Positions 10,151-20,963 of a DNA stretch of 64,000 nucleotides are shown here, piece by piece. The notes below the pieces were generated by a model. The model made no database searches and had not been told where the DNA came from. It worked only from the letters and a program-made list of their open reading frames with translations. The position numbers were made by a program, and so were the translations under genes. The first letter of the stretch is position 1; every line of letters starts with the position of its first letter. The DNA is from Tretioscincus oriximinensis (taxonomy: Eukaryota; Chordata; Lepidosauria; Squamata; Gymnophthalmidae). Where the stretch lies: assembly GCA_022410635.1 (NCBI GenBank), contig JAJVDF010000248.1, positions 710,887 to 774,886 of the forward strand, written 5' to 3'.

Positions 10151-11809
10151 CATCCTATTACTCTCGCTAATACAGATTATAATTTTTTTATGGCAATATT
10201 AACAAAGAATTTGGAAAAAAATGCCTAAAATCATCTGTGAAGAGCAATATGGCTTTATAAATGGACGTCACATCTCAGACCCCATATGGATCACCACTAA
10301 TATCCTAACCCATGCTAAGCAGTACAAGAGAAAGCTAGCTTTAATCAAACTAGAAATTAACAGATTCTGTTAATCATAATTATATCATCCAGTTATGTCA
10401 GGGTTATAATTGTGGATAAAGATTTTTCCAGATAATTGAAAATCTGTATTCCAACAACTTTGCTAGAATCAAAATTAATGATGGATGCCCAGTATTTATT
10501 GAAATAAGCAATGGAGTCAAGCAGGGATGTCCATTATCTCCATTAATTTTTTATTAGCTATGGAATTGCTGGCAAACTCAATTATTATTAATAATAATAA
10601 CATCATACAGCACTGATTGGGTACTGAATCCGTGAAACTTAATCTGTAATCAGACGATGCTCTTATGTCAACTGATAATTCAATTCAATCTTTGCCACAT
10701 CTAACTAGTGAAATAAACAATTTTGAAATGATCTCTGGACTTAAATTAATAACCATAAGTCTGAGATTTTGTTTCTTAATGTCCCCAGAGAAGAGAAAAT
10801 ACAAATTTTAAATTATACTGGATTAAGGTTGGGCATGAAGACACCATCGTACTTGGGGGTTAAGCTGCCAAAAAATATTTGTAAAATGTCCGATGTGAAC
10901 GACAAACCTGTATGGAGGAAAATCAGACAGCTGATGTCCAATTGGCCCCATAAAAATGGAATAGTTTAACAAAATGCGGGCTACGAAAATGATGATCCTC
11001 CTCAGATTAATGTATCTTTTTCGAATGGTTCCAACCCAAATAAAGTTACAAATGATTAAAAAATGGGAAACAGATTTAAAGTAATGGGTATTGGACAATC
11101 ACATGAGAAGAGTCATTTTTCGCTATGGCAGAGGAAGTTGGTTGGGGTTTCCTTGTTTTGGCTCCAATTTTCATGCTATACAGCTGTCAAAGATTTTAGA
11201 TTTTGAGTATAATTATAACAATAAGTCCATGAAGATAGAGAGGAAATTAAACAAAGCAGGGGAAGAGCCAATTCTCCTTCCTAATATTCCAAATAGGAAA
11301 CTTTCACTGTGGTTGGCTCCTTTGCAGACTATGTGGGAATCTTGGAAGATTTGGTGTAACAAAATTACTCTTAACTTCAGTACTCAATGCACCAAGAACC
11401 TTTCTGAATTACTGTTGTTTTTCTCTCATAAGGATTGAATTTCACCCTTCAAATATAATGATTTTATCCAGTTTTTTTTCCTCAGTTCTCCTCTGGGATT
11501 GACAAATCTATTATATTATTTTTCTTCTTCTCCACCTCAGTATTGCCCCTAAAATAACTTGAGACAGGCAAGCATAACAAACAGGTGGAACAGTACAAAT
11601 ACCACTTTGTATGTCTAGGAGAAGTGATAAGTCTTTGTCACCTTGCTTCTAAAAAAATGATAAATGTAATTTATTTCTTGGGACAGAATTCCACACTGAA
11701 AAGTCTTGATACTTGTTTTTCACTTTTCTAATCACAGCTGGAGAGGACACACTACAATGCTTCATTTGTGTTATTTACTTTTTAAATATTTGATTACCTT
11801 GGATCACAG

Positions 11810-11964
11810 ATATCCAATGGGTAATACTCCAGATGTTTCTGAATCACAACCCCCAACATTCCATTTGGTTTAGAAGAGTCTATACTACCCACTAAATCTA
11901 ATGCTGGGAGTAGAATGGAATGTTGGGAGTTTGGGAACATCTGGAGTGTCACCCATTGGAAATC
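11810..11964. mobile_element. Foldback MITE-like repeat, about 50-bp arms
   Basis: Left arm 11812-11865 and right arm 11914-11963 are reverse complements with a few mismatches: CCAATGGGTAATACTCCAGA on the left answers TCTGGAGTGTCACCCATTGG on the right, and CCAACATTCCATT answers AATGGAATGTTGG. The loop is 48 bp. No open frame and no clear target duplication. The arm words resemble repeats that are common in sauropsids. Confidence 0.75.
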
Positions 11965-12029
11965 TCTACTTTGGATATAGATATTCCACTGTTCCTCCAA
12001 AGATTCTAATCCTATACATGCCATTTCTC

Positions 12030-12175
12030 TTTACTACAATCCTGTGAGATAGTCTAGGCTGAAGGATAGTGAAGGCCTAAGATCACCTGCAGTCCATGGT
12101 TGTGTGGTGGTTCCAAACCAGAGATTTTTGGGGTTGTAGACCAGCTCCTAACCCTTGCACAGTACAGTCTTTCTT
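12030..12175 (-). mobile_element. Degenerate MIR/CORE-like SINE fragment
   Basis: The order CAATCCTGTGAGATAG, then AGTGAAGGCCTAAGATCACC, then AACCAGAGATTT, then CCAGCTCCTAACCC follows the antisense layout of a MIR-type SINE (directly repeated or deleted in places). Divergence is high and the tRNA head is not certain. Confidence 0.45.
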
Positions 12176-13379
12176 GATTACTGAACTCTGAAGATACAGG
12201 GGAACACAGATTCCATGAGAAATTACAATTCCAAACCATATTGGGATTTTTTTTCTTATCTTCTCCTACAAATGTTGTGCATACGGTAGCCTGCAAAAAG
12301 CTCAAAAGCAGCTTAAACCTTCCTTATAAAATCTTCTAAACATTAGCAACTTTTAATAGCATTTACTTCCCTCCAATTGATTTCAACAGGATTTATGAAA
12401 GATACCTTCTGAGAAAGCTGTGTTTCATAAATTCCTTCAAATGACAGCTTTGCAGTAGTGCCATTGAAATCAGTGGAAATGATTGGAAGAGTTGAACATT
12501 CTTTAAAGAGCCAAAATTAAAAAGGTGAAGCATAACTGTGGAAGGAAAAAAGCCTAGTTCTTAAACTAGGCTTTAGCTAACGTGAATCCAAATAGTCAAT
12601 TTCTTTTTTCCAGCTGTGTTAAAACTCCTTTCACCCATCTCCCCAAACCATCTTTATATTGACAGCTGAGTAATTTTAGAGCAGCTTAAAAACATCGAGA
12701 AAAGTTGTATAAGGATTATATTTTTTTTTAATCAAATCTGACCTGATAAAACCTACAGAAGGGACATTCATGCCACAGTTCATGTAACAGACTGGGGAAT
12801 TTTAATCGTTAAGATGATATCTTTCCAGAAATAGAGGAGCTTACATAGCTAGTTGTATCTGAATTAATCTCATTAATTTCTCAAAAGATTAGGGTATTGC
12901 CACATGCTCATACCGTGTGGGCCTGTGTTTAAATGCAGTTTTAGAACTTGAAGCAATTTCTGAAAATATTAAAGTTATTATTTTACTTTGTTCTACATCT
13001 CACTAATGTCTTTAACCTCCCTGCTTCCTTTCCTAATCATCTCCCAGATCCCTGCACTACTAATCTGAAACCAGCTAACTTTATTAAAATTGCAATTTAC
13101 TCTCTCTTATATCATTTCTATAACTGAAAAGACACATCAAACTGAGATATTTGCAACAGAAAATTTGAAACCAGGGTTATTTCAATTAAAATTAAGATTC
13201 TCATATCTTTATTTTTTAAAAGAAAATCAGCAATAGCCCTTTCCACACCTGTTCTTTAGAATGGTCCAACTTTTTCTTTCACATGGAGCCAGAACTGTTC
13301 TTCAACCGCACCTTTTTTCTTAAATGCAGTACTGTTTGTCCAGCACAGTGAGCAACAGTTCCCCATCATTGTGGAAAGC
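12176..13379. other. Unassigned, with one perfect 11-bp hairpin at 12549-12574
   Basis: No gene seen. AAAGCCTAGTT (12549-12559) and AACTAGGCTTT (12564-12574) form a perfect 11-bp stem with a 4-base loop. In an animal genome this has no terminator role; it may be chance or the centre of an old palindromic element. Confidence 0.5.
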
Positions 13380-13790
13380 AAGGCCTTCTGATTTCAGCCT
13401 ACCTTATCCCATCACTATTTATTTTAAATTTGGAAAACCCTGTTCGCCATCTTTTCCATGACAAGCCACATAGGTAATTGCTGCACTTGCCATACTACAA
13501 TTTCCAGCATTCTCTGTGAGCAAAGAGCCAATGAACTTTTATACATAGCTTCAAAGTCTTGCAAGATTTACCATGTTCACATTATTGAATGCCCCCACAA
13601 AAAATCTTTTTCAGATTTTATAAATGTCTGCATTGGAATCGCACAAACAGCAGTGGCTGGAAAATCCAAGATTACAGGCTTTTTTTAGTAAGTGGATCGC
13701 TGAACATGTGTGACCTTTTGGAATGAATTCATCCTGATGTAAGTATCATCTCTGTAAAAGTCCTTCATGTGGGTGCAATAAAAGTGTGTC
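13380..13790 (+). repeat. R2 repeat family (unnamed), copy 2
   Basis: Shares GCATTCTCTGTGAGCAAAG, GAGCCAATGAACTTTTA, AAAGTCTTGCAAGATTTACC and, further on, GAATCGCACAAAC and AAGTGGATC with the other copies. It lies on the plus strand, opposite to copies 1, 3 and 5. The frame at 13458-13688 is fortuitous: the corresponding frame is not kept in the other copies. Confidence 0.7.
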
Positions 13791-14321
13791 TTCCTCTTGC
13801 ACGATTGCAGTGAGCATTGGATGGAGCGAACTGGGTTTGATTGGACCAAAAGATGTAGCTAGCTATGCTCACCCTCTCCTGTGAACCAAAAGAGAAATGT
13901 TCTTTCCATCAGAAAATGAAAACAAAAGGTTGATCTGGATTCTAACTGGCTGGAAATGGTCTGGATCAACCATTCCTGAAAGATAAGTGTGGAAAAAGTC
14001 AAATATTCCCTGAATTACCACTATGCCAGCCAAACTTCACTATTTTATTCAATTATTAAAATTCTAAGAACTCTGAACCTGGTTCTAACATTGTCACATT
14101 GTCATACATAATTGCTTATTATTTTATTGCTGTTCTTTGTATATTTGATATCAGAACTACTCACGATGACAAGCGCACTACCATATCATCTTCTGCTACA
14201 GAAAAGTTGGCTCAACATCCCCTACTTTTAAAGAAAGAATACAAATCAATAGTAATCAGTTCTCTGTAATAACAAAGGTTACACTGTCATATTTTTGTTT
14301 TAATTAGATGGTGAAGTTAGA
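13791..14321. other. Unassigned AT-rich sequence
   Basis: No open frame, repeat or motif recognised. Confidence 0.4.
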
Positions 14322-14602
14322 ATGAAGATGAAGATGAAGATGAAGATGAAGATGAAGATGAAAGAAGAAAAAAAAGAAGAAAAAAAAGAAAAAGAAAAAA
14401 AAGAAAAAGAAAAAGAAAAAGAAAAAGAAAAAGAAGAAGAAGAAGAAGAAGAAGAAGAAGAAGAAGAAGAAGAAGAAGAAGAAGAAGAAGAANNNNNNNN
14501 NNNNNNNAGAAGAAGAAGAAGAAGAAGAAGAAGAAGAAGAAGAAAAAGAAGAAAAAGAAGAAGAAGAAGAAGAAGAAGAAGAAGAAGAAGAAGAAGAAGA
14601 AA
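14322..14602. repeat. Purine microsatellite (GATGAA)n, (GAAAAA)n, (GAA)n with 15-base gap
   Basis: The tract begins as GATGAA repeats, passes through AAAGAA-type units and becomes almost pure GAA. It is broken by 15 unknown bases at 14493-14507 and continues to 14602. One strand is all purine after 14350, so it could adopt triplex DNA. The long Glu/Lys-like or Ser-like frames are artefacts of the repeat. The true repeat length is unknown because of the gap. Confidence 0.97.
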
Positions 14603-15059
14603 GGAACAGAAGAACTTATTCATCCAAACAGGCTGTTTTTAGTCAATTAAAATTGTATTTCCTCTATATCTGATGGGAAATTATGAGAAAGCTGAAACTA
14701 AAGAAAATATGTCAGATATCCTATGAAAAGAATACTGAAAAGTGTTCTATGGAACTATATAACATCATACTAACGTATAATGTAGAACTAAGAAACAGCT
14801 GAAATTATCTGGAACCTCAAGTTTGAAGTGCACTGACTACCTGAAACGACCATCTCTGACACCAATGGGCATGGAAGGGGCAACTGGCCACTTACCACCA
14901 CAGACAATTGACCATCCTGGGATCCTGCTGGCACCCACCATCCAGAAGTTGGGTGTGGCAGCTGTTATAGTACGTGGCAGAAAGTTGAGATGTCGTTTCC
15001 CCTCTATGTCCAGCAGCTAGTGGCGATGCTGGTTTAAGTAGCCAGTACACCAGCAGACA
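14603..15059. other. Unassigned
   Basis: The frame at 14823-15020 overlaps a slightly GC-richer patch just upstream of an antisense SINE tail; it may be the degraded SINE body or an unrelated repeat. No motif supports a gene. Confidence 0.35.
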
Positions 15060-15061
15060 CC

Positions 15062-15100
<39 letters not shown>

Positions 15101-15150
15101 TTTGTACTTGTATCCCGCCCTATATCCAAAGGGATCTTTGGAAGTGCTAA
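15060..15150 (-). mobile_element. SINE/LINE 3' tail with (TTTA)n
   Basis: (TTTA)n at 15061-15103 is followed by GTACTTGTATCCCGCCCTAT, the antisense of the GGGCGGGATA tail shared by the SINEs of this window, then CCAAAGGGATC. Only the tail is recognisable. Confidence 0.7.
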
Positions 15151-15237
15151 AAGCAAGTGGCAGTGAGAGGGAGGAGGACTGCCGACATATAGGTCCTGTC
15201 CCCATTGAACCTTATTCTTGGCTAAATCTCAGGATAG

Positions 15238-15326
15238 GAGCCTGCCATCTACATGCTAGTGTAGATTATGGAAAGTTCTGAATGACCCCTGCCATAATCT
15301 AAACTGCGATGTAGATGGCCAAGCTC
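15238..15326. repeat. Hairpin repeat, about 34-bp arms
   Basis: GAGCCTGCCATCTACATGCT, continuing to GTGTAGATTATGG (15238-15271), is answered by CCATAATCTAAACTGCGATG, continuing to GTAGATGGCCAAGCTC (15292-15326). The loop is 20 bp and several mismatches are present. It looks like the remnant of a MITE. CCTGTCC words farther out suggest the arms once extended. Confidence 0.65.
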
Positions 15327-15330
15327 AGTG

Positions 15331-16010
15331 AGGACAGGCACAATGAGTGTGGAAAATTCAAATGGAGACAGATGCAAAGGGAGGAATAATTGTCTTTTAA
15401 CCTGTAGGCTGCTGTTCGTACACACTGCAAACACAAAAATGGGCACCCATTGGCTGCGGCTGATGTTAACAAAAACTCCTCAGTTATCCAACTCTATTTT
15501 AAAGAAGAGGCTGATGGTTTGCTTGCTTCAAAGCTCAGGTAGCATATAAAACATATTTTAATTACAGGTGTATGTCTTTTAAGACTTAAGATTTTTTTTG
15601 GTGAACCACAGCTGAAACAAGTTTTATCTTCATCTCAGATCACTGGGCTGGCAGACTAGTTTGTGTAATATGTGCCAGAACATAAAAAGTAAATTAAAAG
15701 GCATGAAATATGGAAGCACAAGCATGTAATGAAGTAACGATAAGCTCAAATGAAATAAAATCAAGACCAGCGACGGGCATAAGTGTAATGGCCAAGACAG
15801 GGGCAGCAAATTATCTCAAAACTGTTAAGTAATATTTATATACTATATTTTTATCCTACCAGCAGTATTTAAAAAGCCTAGAAAATATAAGTAACATTAG
15901 AAGGGTCCCTAAAGATTACTTGTACCCCCTAAAAATCAGGAAAATGAAATTGGCAGAGAAGGGAAAATGAAAGATAAATGAGTATGCTTTCAACAAATCT
16001 TTTAGATTAT
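15331..16010. other. Unassigned AT-rich sequence
   Basis: No element or gene recognised; the frames at 15249-15446 and 15328-15549 are overlapping chance frames. Confidence 0.4.
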
Positions 16011-16090
16011 CCAAAATACTAATCAGGGAAAAACACTGGAAGTGGACGGTGTGTGCACTTCCAGTGTTTTTTCCCTGATTAGTATTTTGG
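16011..16090. repeat. Near-perfect long hairpin, 34-bp stem, 11-base loop
   Basis: The left arm, 16011-16044, starts CCAAAATACTAATCAGGG and ends CACTGGAAGTG. The right arm, 16056-16090, is its exact reverse complement except for one extra base in the A/T run. The loop GACGGTGTGTG is at 16045-16055. The near identity implies recent origin, strong selection or an artefact of sequencing. Confidence 0.95.
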
Positions 16091-16310
16091 TGTTTTTCCC
16101 CCCTCGATTAGAAAAACTGATCAGAGTGAGAGGCTATTGGTGGCAGTGATGGCAGGAAGACATGATGATGCTTTACATGGTTGGTTTTCTCCACCACCAG
16201 GAAGCAACCATGGGGCCCTCCCTCTCCCAGCCTGTCATCATCCCACAACTGACCCTGAGCCTTACCTCGTGGGCCAAGGGGCTCAGACCCAAAACAGCAG
16301 TAGCTTCTTC
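16091..16310. other. Unassigned, GC-richer
   Basis: GC-richer than its surroundings, with frames open on both strands because of the composition. No domain is visible; the frame continues into simple purine sequence, so I do not call a gene. Confidence 0.35.
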
Positions 16311-16580
16311 CATCAAAAGGTAGGAAGGGAGGAGAGAGGGGAAGAGTTGGTGGGAGGGGAAAACTTTGGGGGGTATGGGAGGGGCAAGTGAGGAAGAGGG
16401 AGGGAAGACAGGAGGAGGAACTAGAGGGAAGGAGGGAGGGGAAGTGATGGGAGAGAGACAGAGAGAAAGAGAGAAAGAAAGAGAGAGAGAGAGAGGAGGG
16501 AAAGAAAAAGGCAATGGAGGGAGAGAATGAGAGGGAGAAACAAGGAGGTACTGGGGAAGAGAAATCTGGTGGGTGGAGAG
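16311..16580. repeat. Purine-rich low-complexity tract (GGGA/GAGA)
   Basis: Mostly A and G on the plus strand, with (GA)n at about 16455-16495. The Ser/Pro/Leu-rich minus-strand frames here are products of the composition. Confidence 0.9.
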
Positions 16581-17532
16581 AGGTTGAAGAGTCAGTGAGG
16601 ATGGGGATAGGGTTAGGGGTGTGAACCCCAAGCTTCCACAATTTTTGTGGGCCTACACTATTTTAAAATAATTGTAAACCACAGCTGCTTATCCCTGTAT
16701 TCCTCCTTTCTTCTACTCCACTGTTAAAGTTGTCCTATTTTGTACCTTAAGCCAAATTAACTAACCTGTCATGATTTTAGATAGTTGCACATAGATACAC
16801 ACACAGATATTAACACTGAAAGTACATTTCTCTGACTAATAAGACCCAATTGGAAGTCAGCCAGTCACAGATCTATAAAACATTTCCCACATGCAATTGG
16901 GAGTTCATCTCCAAATTTAAAAAATATGTTTTTGTATTGCATTATATTTCTTTGAATATTTAATGATGTTTCTACTTTCCTGAACATCCTATATAACTGC
17001 CATATATTATTTTTAGGTTACAAGCACCAGTGGGTAAGCACAGTACACAAAAACTGAGCTTGATATTAGGAAGTTTTAATCATGGTGAGAAGAAGCTGCA
17101 CCCCTAGGAAATATCCACACTTTCCTGTGGCGCCTTTTGCTCCTTGAAATGGATTCAGAAAACAACATTTCCAAAATTCCACTATGTAGTTTTCTACTGC
17201 AACTTGAAATGATTACTCAGATCAGCTGCTGTGTATCACAGTGGAGCCACATCTCCAAATGTACCTTTATGAAGCATCCGTATCTTTCACAGAAAGTGCC
17301 AGATATTGCCACAGCTCTGTTACAATAACAGCAGACAACTTGCCATGATCATGGCATTTCTTTTGCCAGCACAATCTTTTTCAAAAGTTCCTTTGCTTAC
17401 AGAGAGCAATTTCAACCTTTGCATTAAGGTGAGACTAGAAATAGGGTCTCCACTCTCCATAATAGTAGTCCAGTGGCTGCTTTTTTCCATGATGGACTAG
17501 GTGTCCATCCATCTAAAATGGAGCTATCTTAA
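16581..17532. other. Unassigned
   Basis: No gene, repeat family or structure recognised. Confidence 0.4.
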
Positions 17533-17660
17533 ATTTAGATTTAGGACAGAAATGGCAGTTTTTAGGGGCAAATAAATTTAGATTTAGGACAGAAATGGCA
17601 GTTTTTAGGGGCAAATAAATTTAGATTTAGGACAGAAATGGCAGTTTTTAGGGGCAAATA
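17533..17660. repeat. Perfect 43-bp tandem repeat, three copies
   Basis: The unit begins ATTTAGATTTAGGACAGAAA and ends GGGGCAAATAA. Copies start at 17533, 17576 and 17619, the last ending at about 17660. No differences between copies are visible, so the expansion is recent or is kept uniform. Confidence 0.97.
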
Positions 17661-18045
17661 GAATGCAGAGATACACCCACTGTGTTCTGATTCCCTCCTG
17701 CATACATAAATGGAACATTGCTAGTTCATCAATGCAGATTTGATATATGCATGATCCCCAAGTGTTAAAGTCTAATATGAACTTCAATGTAGGATGCAAG
17801 CCATTAAGAAAGCATTTTGCTCACAAACTGGCATGTTTTTGCATTCCATGGATGAAAGCATAACTGGGAAGCAAAAGTTCACAAACCAAAAAGGGAAATT
17901 ACAAAAAGCAAATTATTCATAAAAATTACTTGGAGTGATTGGACCTGGGATCAGGAGGCTGGTTGCCAGTCTACATTGAGAGACATCGATTTATGGCAGC
18001 CTCTCCCAGCCCAACTCTGTGGGTTCAGAATGAAAGCTTATAGCT
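17661..18045. other. Unassigned
   Basis: No gene or repeat recognised. Confidence 0.4.
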
Positions 18046-18110
18046 TCCAATGTTTGTTTGTTTACATATATCTATATTCTGCCCTATATCCTGAGGTCTC
18101 TTGTCTGTTG
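18046..18110 (-). mobile_element. SINE/LINE 3' tail fragment
   Basis: TTTGTTTGTTTACATATATC then ATTCTGCCCTATATCCTGAGG matches, with substitutions, the antisense tail of the type A SINE. The body is not recognisable. Confidence 0.55.
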
Positions 18111-19905
18111 GTGATAACTGGGCATCCCGAAATACCTCTCTTCCAGAGCTGTTTCCAGAAATAGCAAAATTAAGTTCTCATACCTGGTAGATTAAACTAA
18201 CTGGTCAATGTCATCCACACATATGCAGCTGGTCTGGTCCACCATCAGATAACATTTTGGAAAATGCTTTAACTTTTCCCGTCACACCTTGAGACACACT
18301 CATTTTTTTGTACCTGAGGCTTTTTCAATGTATACATGGTATTCCATGATAGGCACACTGGCCCATCAAGTACATGAAGTGTTCCTTGTGGATTGCTGTT
18401 CCAAACATTGCAGGTACAGTGTTTTAGGTCAATAAATAACCAGACAAAAAATACACTGGTAAGCTATTTTAGTACTTTTATATAGAAACGTAGGGGTCAA
18501 TATTGGTATAATCTTTGTCAAAATATTCTCCCTTTGTACCTTCATAGTGGTCTAACAGAACTGATTAAAATGCCAAATATACTCAAGATGCTTCCATTTT
18601 CAATGGCATAGATTATTCCTATGCCATGTAAATATTTGACATGTTCAGCAAGGCCCTACTCTCACTCTAGCTTTTTCACCTTCTAAACACTCCATGACTC
18701 CAATGATTTGAAAACATTTTGATATTTATTCATGCAGAGTTTTCTCTGAATTGGAAAGAAATCCTTTGAGAAGGTAATGAAACTAACCAGAACCTAAGAA
18801 TCTATGGTTTTACATTTGGTTCTATTTATTCTCACAAGTAAATGGGGAATAGAAAAGTCAACGAAGTTACCTGATGCTATTCTTCCATAAAGGCTGATTC
18901 CACAATTTGACGTTTGCCACCAGTGTGTCAGCACAGGATGATAGATGTAGACATAAAATGGCACACACTTCCTCAGGCACTAAGGTAAGACAGGACATGA
19001 GAATTTGCATTAATGACTGTTTGAAGATTCCCCACGTTTATCTGGATTGATGCTAGCCTATTTTAACATGCAGACTTTGTACATCTCATCAGCATTCCTA
19101 GCAAGAAAGAAATGTGTTTAGAATAAAATATTATGGAAAAGTCCTTCAGTATGTGATCGTTGCACTTAATCACAACGCTCTGTATTTTGTCCTGCTTTTC
19201 CAAAACAAATTCATTAGATATAAGTATTTCAATGAATAAGTTAAATTAAGATTAAAGTGTGACATAATGCAGAGCTCTTCTGCCATTTTAAGTTATCTAA
19301 TTCATGTACAGAAATTTGGTATGGGATGACCTTGCTCCTGTAGTGGCAGTCCACATGACATCTGCATTTTTCTCCACTAGCAGACACTGCTTTATAGGAT
19401 TTAAAAAGGTCTATGCAAAATGACTCCCTATGGATGATGTCAAGAATCTTTAGAATCACCCCCTACAATTATGGACCTCCAGTTAACAGTGTCTTCACCA
19501 TAACAGTGTCTTCCCTCAGTGGTGAATTTCTAAAGCTTCTGGATAACTGATACCCTAAACTCCACTATCATGACCACTAGGATTGTCCTCTTTGATATTT
19601 TAGTCAGTGGCATTCCACTCTCACACTAGCATCTCTCTTGTCACTACCAAGATGAAATTAAAGCAGGTTTCACACAAGTACAGATCCTGCACTCTGAACA
19701 ATACTTGTACTTGGAGTATTCTTCATTGATCTTTCCATAGTTTATAGTGGTGTCATCCTGCTAGTTATACAGTACTGCTGCTTTGGGGAAAGGAAAGTTT
19801 CCAAAATCCATTCAGTAAGCAGAGGAAGTTTCATTGGGTACAGAGAGTGGACATGGAAGTCATCCTTTTTTTCTACTCACCAATAAAGATTGCAGCAGAC
19901 CAAAT
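18111..19905. other. Unassigned
   Basis: About 1.8 kb of AT-rich sequence without recognisable repeats, motifs or credible open frames. Confidence 0.4.
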
Positions 19906-19955
19906 AATCTAGCAAGGCGGTCTTGTAGCACTTTAGAAACTAACAAGAGGATACA
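19906..19955 (+). repeat. R1 repeat family (unnamed), short partial copy
   Basis: AGCAAGGCGGTCTTGTAGCA, then CTTTAGAAACTAACAAG, is the inner part of the R1 repeat described at 20976. The rest is missing or too diverged. Confidence 0.6.
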
Positions 19956-20429
19956 CAGCATCCCCTTTCTTTGCAGTTTGTTCTGGTGTCTCATTGTAGG
20001 GAAATATCTAACAGAAGTTGATGTGATTCCAGCCTCAGGATGGAAATTTGAGCATCTTCTTCAGGATGGTAGTCAGAATAAATTGATCAAGAAAGCATTC
20101 CTTCAGGTGTCTTTGCTGCCCTGTCAAAATTGGCAATTACAATTTCTAGAGTACTGCTTAAGTTCAATGGAATAGTTCATGTTTGTATAAGCCATACAAG
20201 CCATTACACATATAAATGGAATTACAATCAAACCAAACCACACCACCACACACCGACTCGAACAATTTGATTGAACATTTTACGTTTGCTGTAGTTTCCC
20301 ATCCCCCCCCGCCCCAGTTGAAAATTACTGTTCTTTTGTTTTGAACCAGTTTGAAACCTACACTCAATAGCAAAGAATTGAGAATTCTGGAAAAGGCCTT
20401 CTCAGGGATGGATCCCAGACTATGACATA
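19956..20429. other. Unassigned
   Basis: No gene recognised; a poly-C run lies at about 20303-20312. Confidence 0.4.
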
Positions 20430-20652
20430 ATATGTCCCCTGAGATACAACAAGCCTTGTCACTATATACATTTAGAAAATATTTGCAAATCTACCTTTTA
20501 ACTTTGGCTAAAAAAGCTTTTCATCCTCACTTTCAGGTACTGTTGTTATTTTTCTCAATATGTATACTTCAAACTTTGTTTTTATTCTTCCTATCCACCC
20601 TGAGACTTTTGAGTATCGTGTGGGGTAGAAGTATAAATAAATAAATTAAATA
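20430..20652 (+). mobile_element. LINE 3' end (L2/CR1-like tail)
   Basis: The end of the segment reads CCACCCTGAGACTTTTGAGT, then GTGGGGTAGAAGTATAAATA and AAATAAAT. This matches the tail carried by the SINEs and by the LINE ends at 57106, 62165 and 62455. The upstream 150 bp should be the 3' UTR of the donor LINE. No RT sequence is left. Confidence 0.6.
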
Positions 20653-20963
20653 CTACTTGTTTGTTCAATTATACAGTTTGACAGAACTTCAACGAATGGT
20701 TGCATAGTTTAATTTAAAGTCAAGTACATGTTTTTCATTTCTGCATATCTCTGGTGTGGTCTGCATGCCTACTGTTATCCCAGCAGTAAAACCGTTAAAG
20801 CATTGAACCATTTTATAGCTGAGGTTTGAAATTTCCACCCAGATTATATACAGAATGAGCACAAGAAATAGCTGTGAATAATGGCTGCATTCTTCCATTC
20901 ATGCAACTAGCCAGTAACTTAATGCAATTCCATGAGATTTATTTAATTGGTGGCAAAGTGAAT
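20653..20963. other. Unassigned
   Basis: No gene or repeat recognised. Confidence 0.4.

Larger units (their letters stand above)
6055..11715 (+). mobile_element. Old, decayed L1 LINE, nearly full length, interrupted by a younger L1
   Basis: Order along the plus strand: 5' region (6055-6430), ORF1 remnants (6431-7212), an AT-rich stretch (7213-8076), then ORF2 with endonuclease (8077-8880), linker, reverse transcriptase (9340-10900) and C-terminal region fading out near 11715. Stops, frameshifts and a nested insertion at 9586-10131 make it inactive. The 5' region contains a 21-22-bp repeat in tandem (GAAGGAAGATGCATCAAC at about 6115-6160) preceded by GAGACTGCGCATGC, plausibly promoter sequence. 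I see no poly(A) end or flanking duplication for the outer element, so its 3' border is approximate. Confidence 0.85.
9340..11715 (+). pseudogene. L1 ORF2 reverse transcriptase and C-terminal remnant (split)
   Basis: RT motif 0 is clear: KSGKSPGPDGFTSNFYK at about 9391-9441. The domain is then split by a nested L1. Past 10150 it resumes with SYHPITLANTDYNF, CEEQYGFINGRHISDPI (about 10238-10290), NGVKQGCPLSPLIF (about 10510-10550) and SDDALM (about 10645) in place of the F/YADD catalytic box. The palm aspartates are still readable but the preceding residues are changed and a stop lies just upstream. LGVKLPK near 10855-10875 follows. The C-terminal part to 11715 is a patchwork of frames. L1 RT copies the RNA at the nicked target; this copy is dead. 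Confidence 0.82.

Noticed and set aside
12549..12574. Hairpin followed by T-rich sequence, like a bacterial terminator
   Set aside because: The sequence is nuclear vertebrate DNA; intrinsic terminators do not apply.
14300..14642. Long open frames rich in Glu/Lys/Arg or in Ser/Leu/Phe
   Set aside because: They are translations of the GAA microsatellite and cross a run of unknown bases; no gene is indicated.
16108..16641. Ser/Pro-rich 177- and 152-codon minus-strand frames
   Set aside because: Most of their length is the antisense of a purine tract. A GT after AAAAG at about 16320 looks like a splice donor, but nothing else supports an exon.
17533..17660. Possible CRISPR-like array
   Set aside because: The 43-bp units abut directly with no spacers, and the DNA is from an animal.
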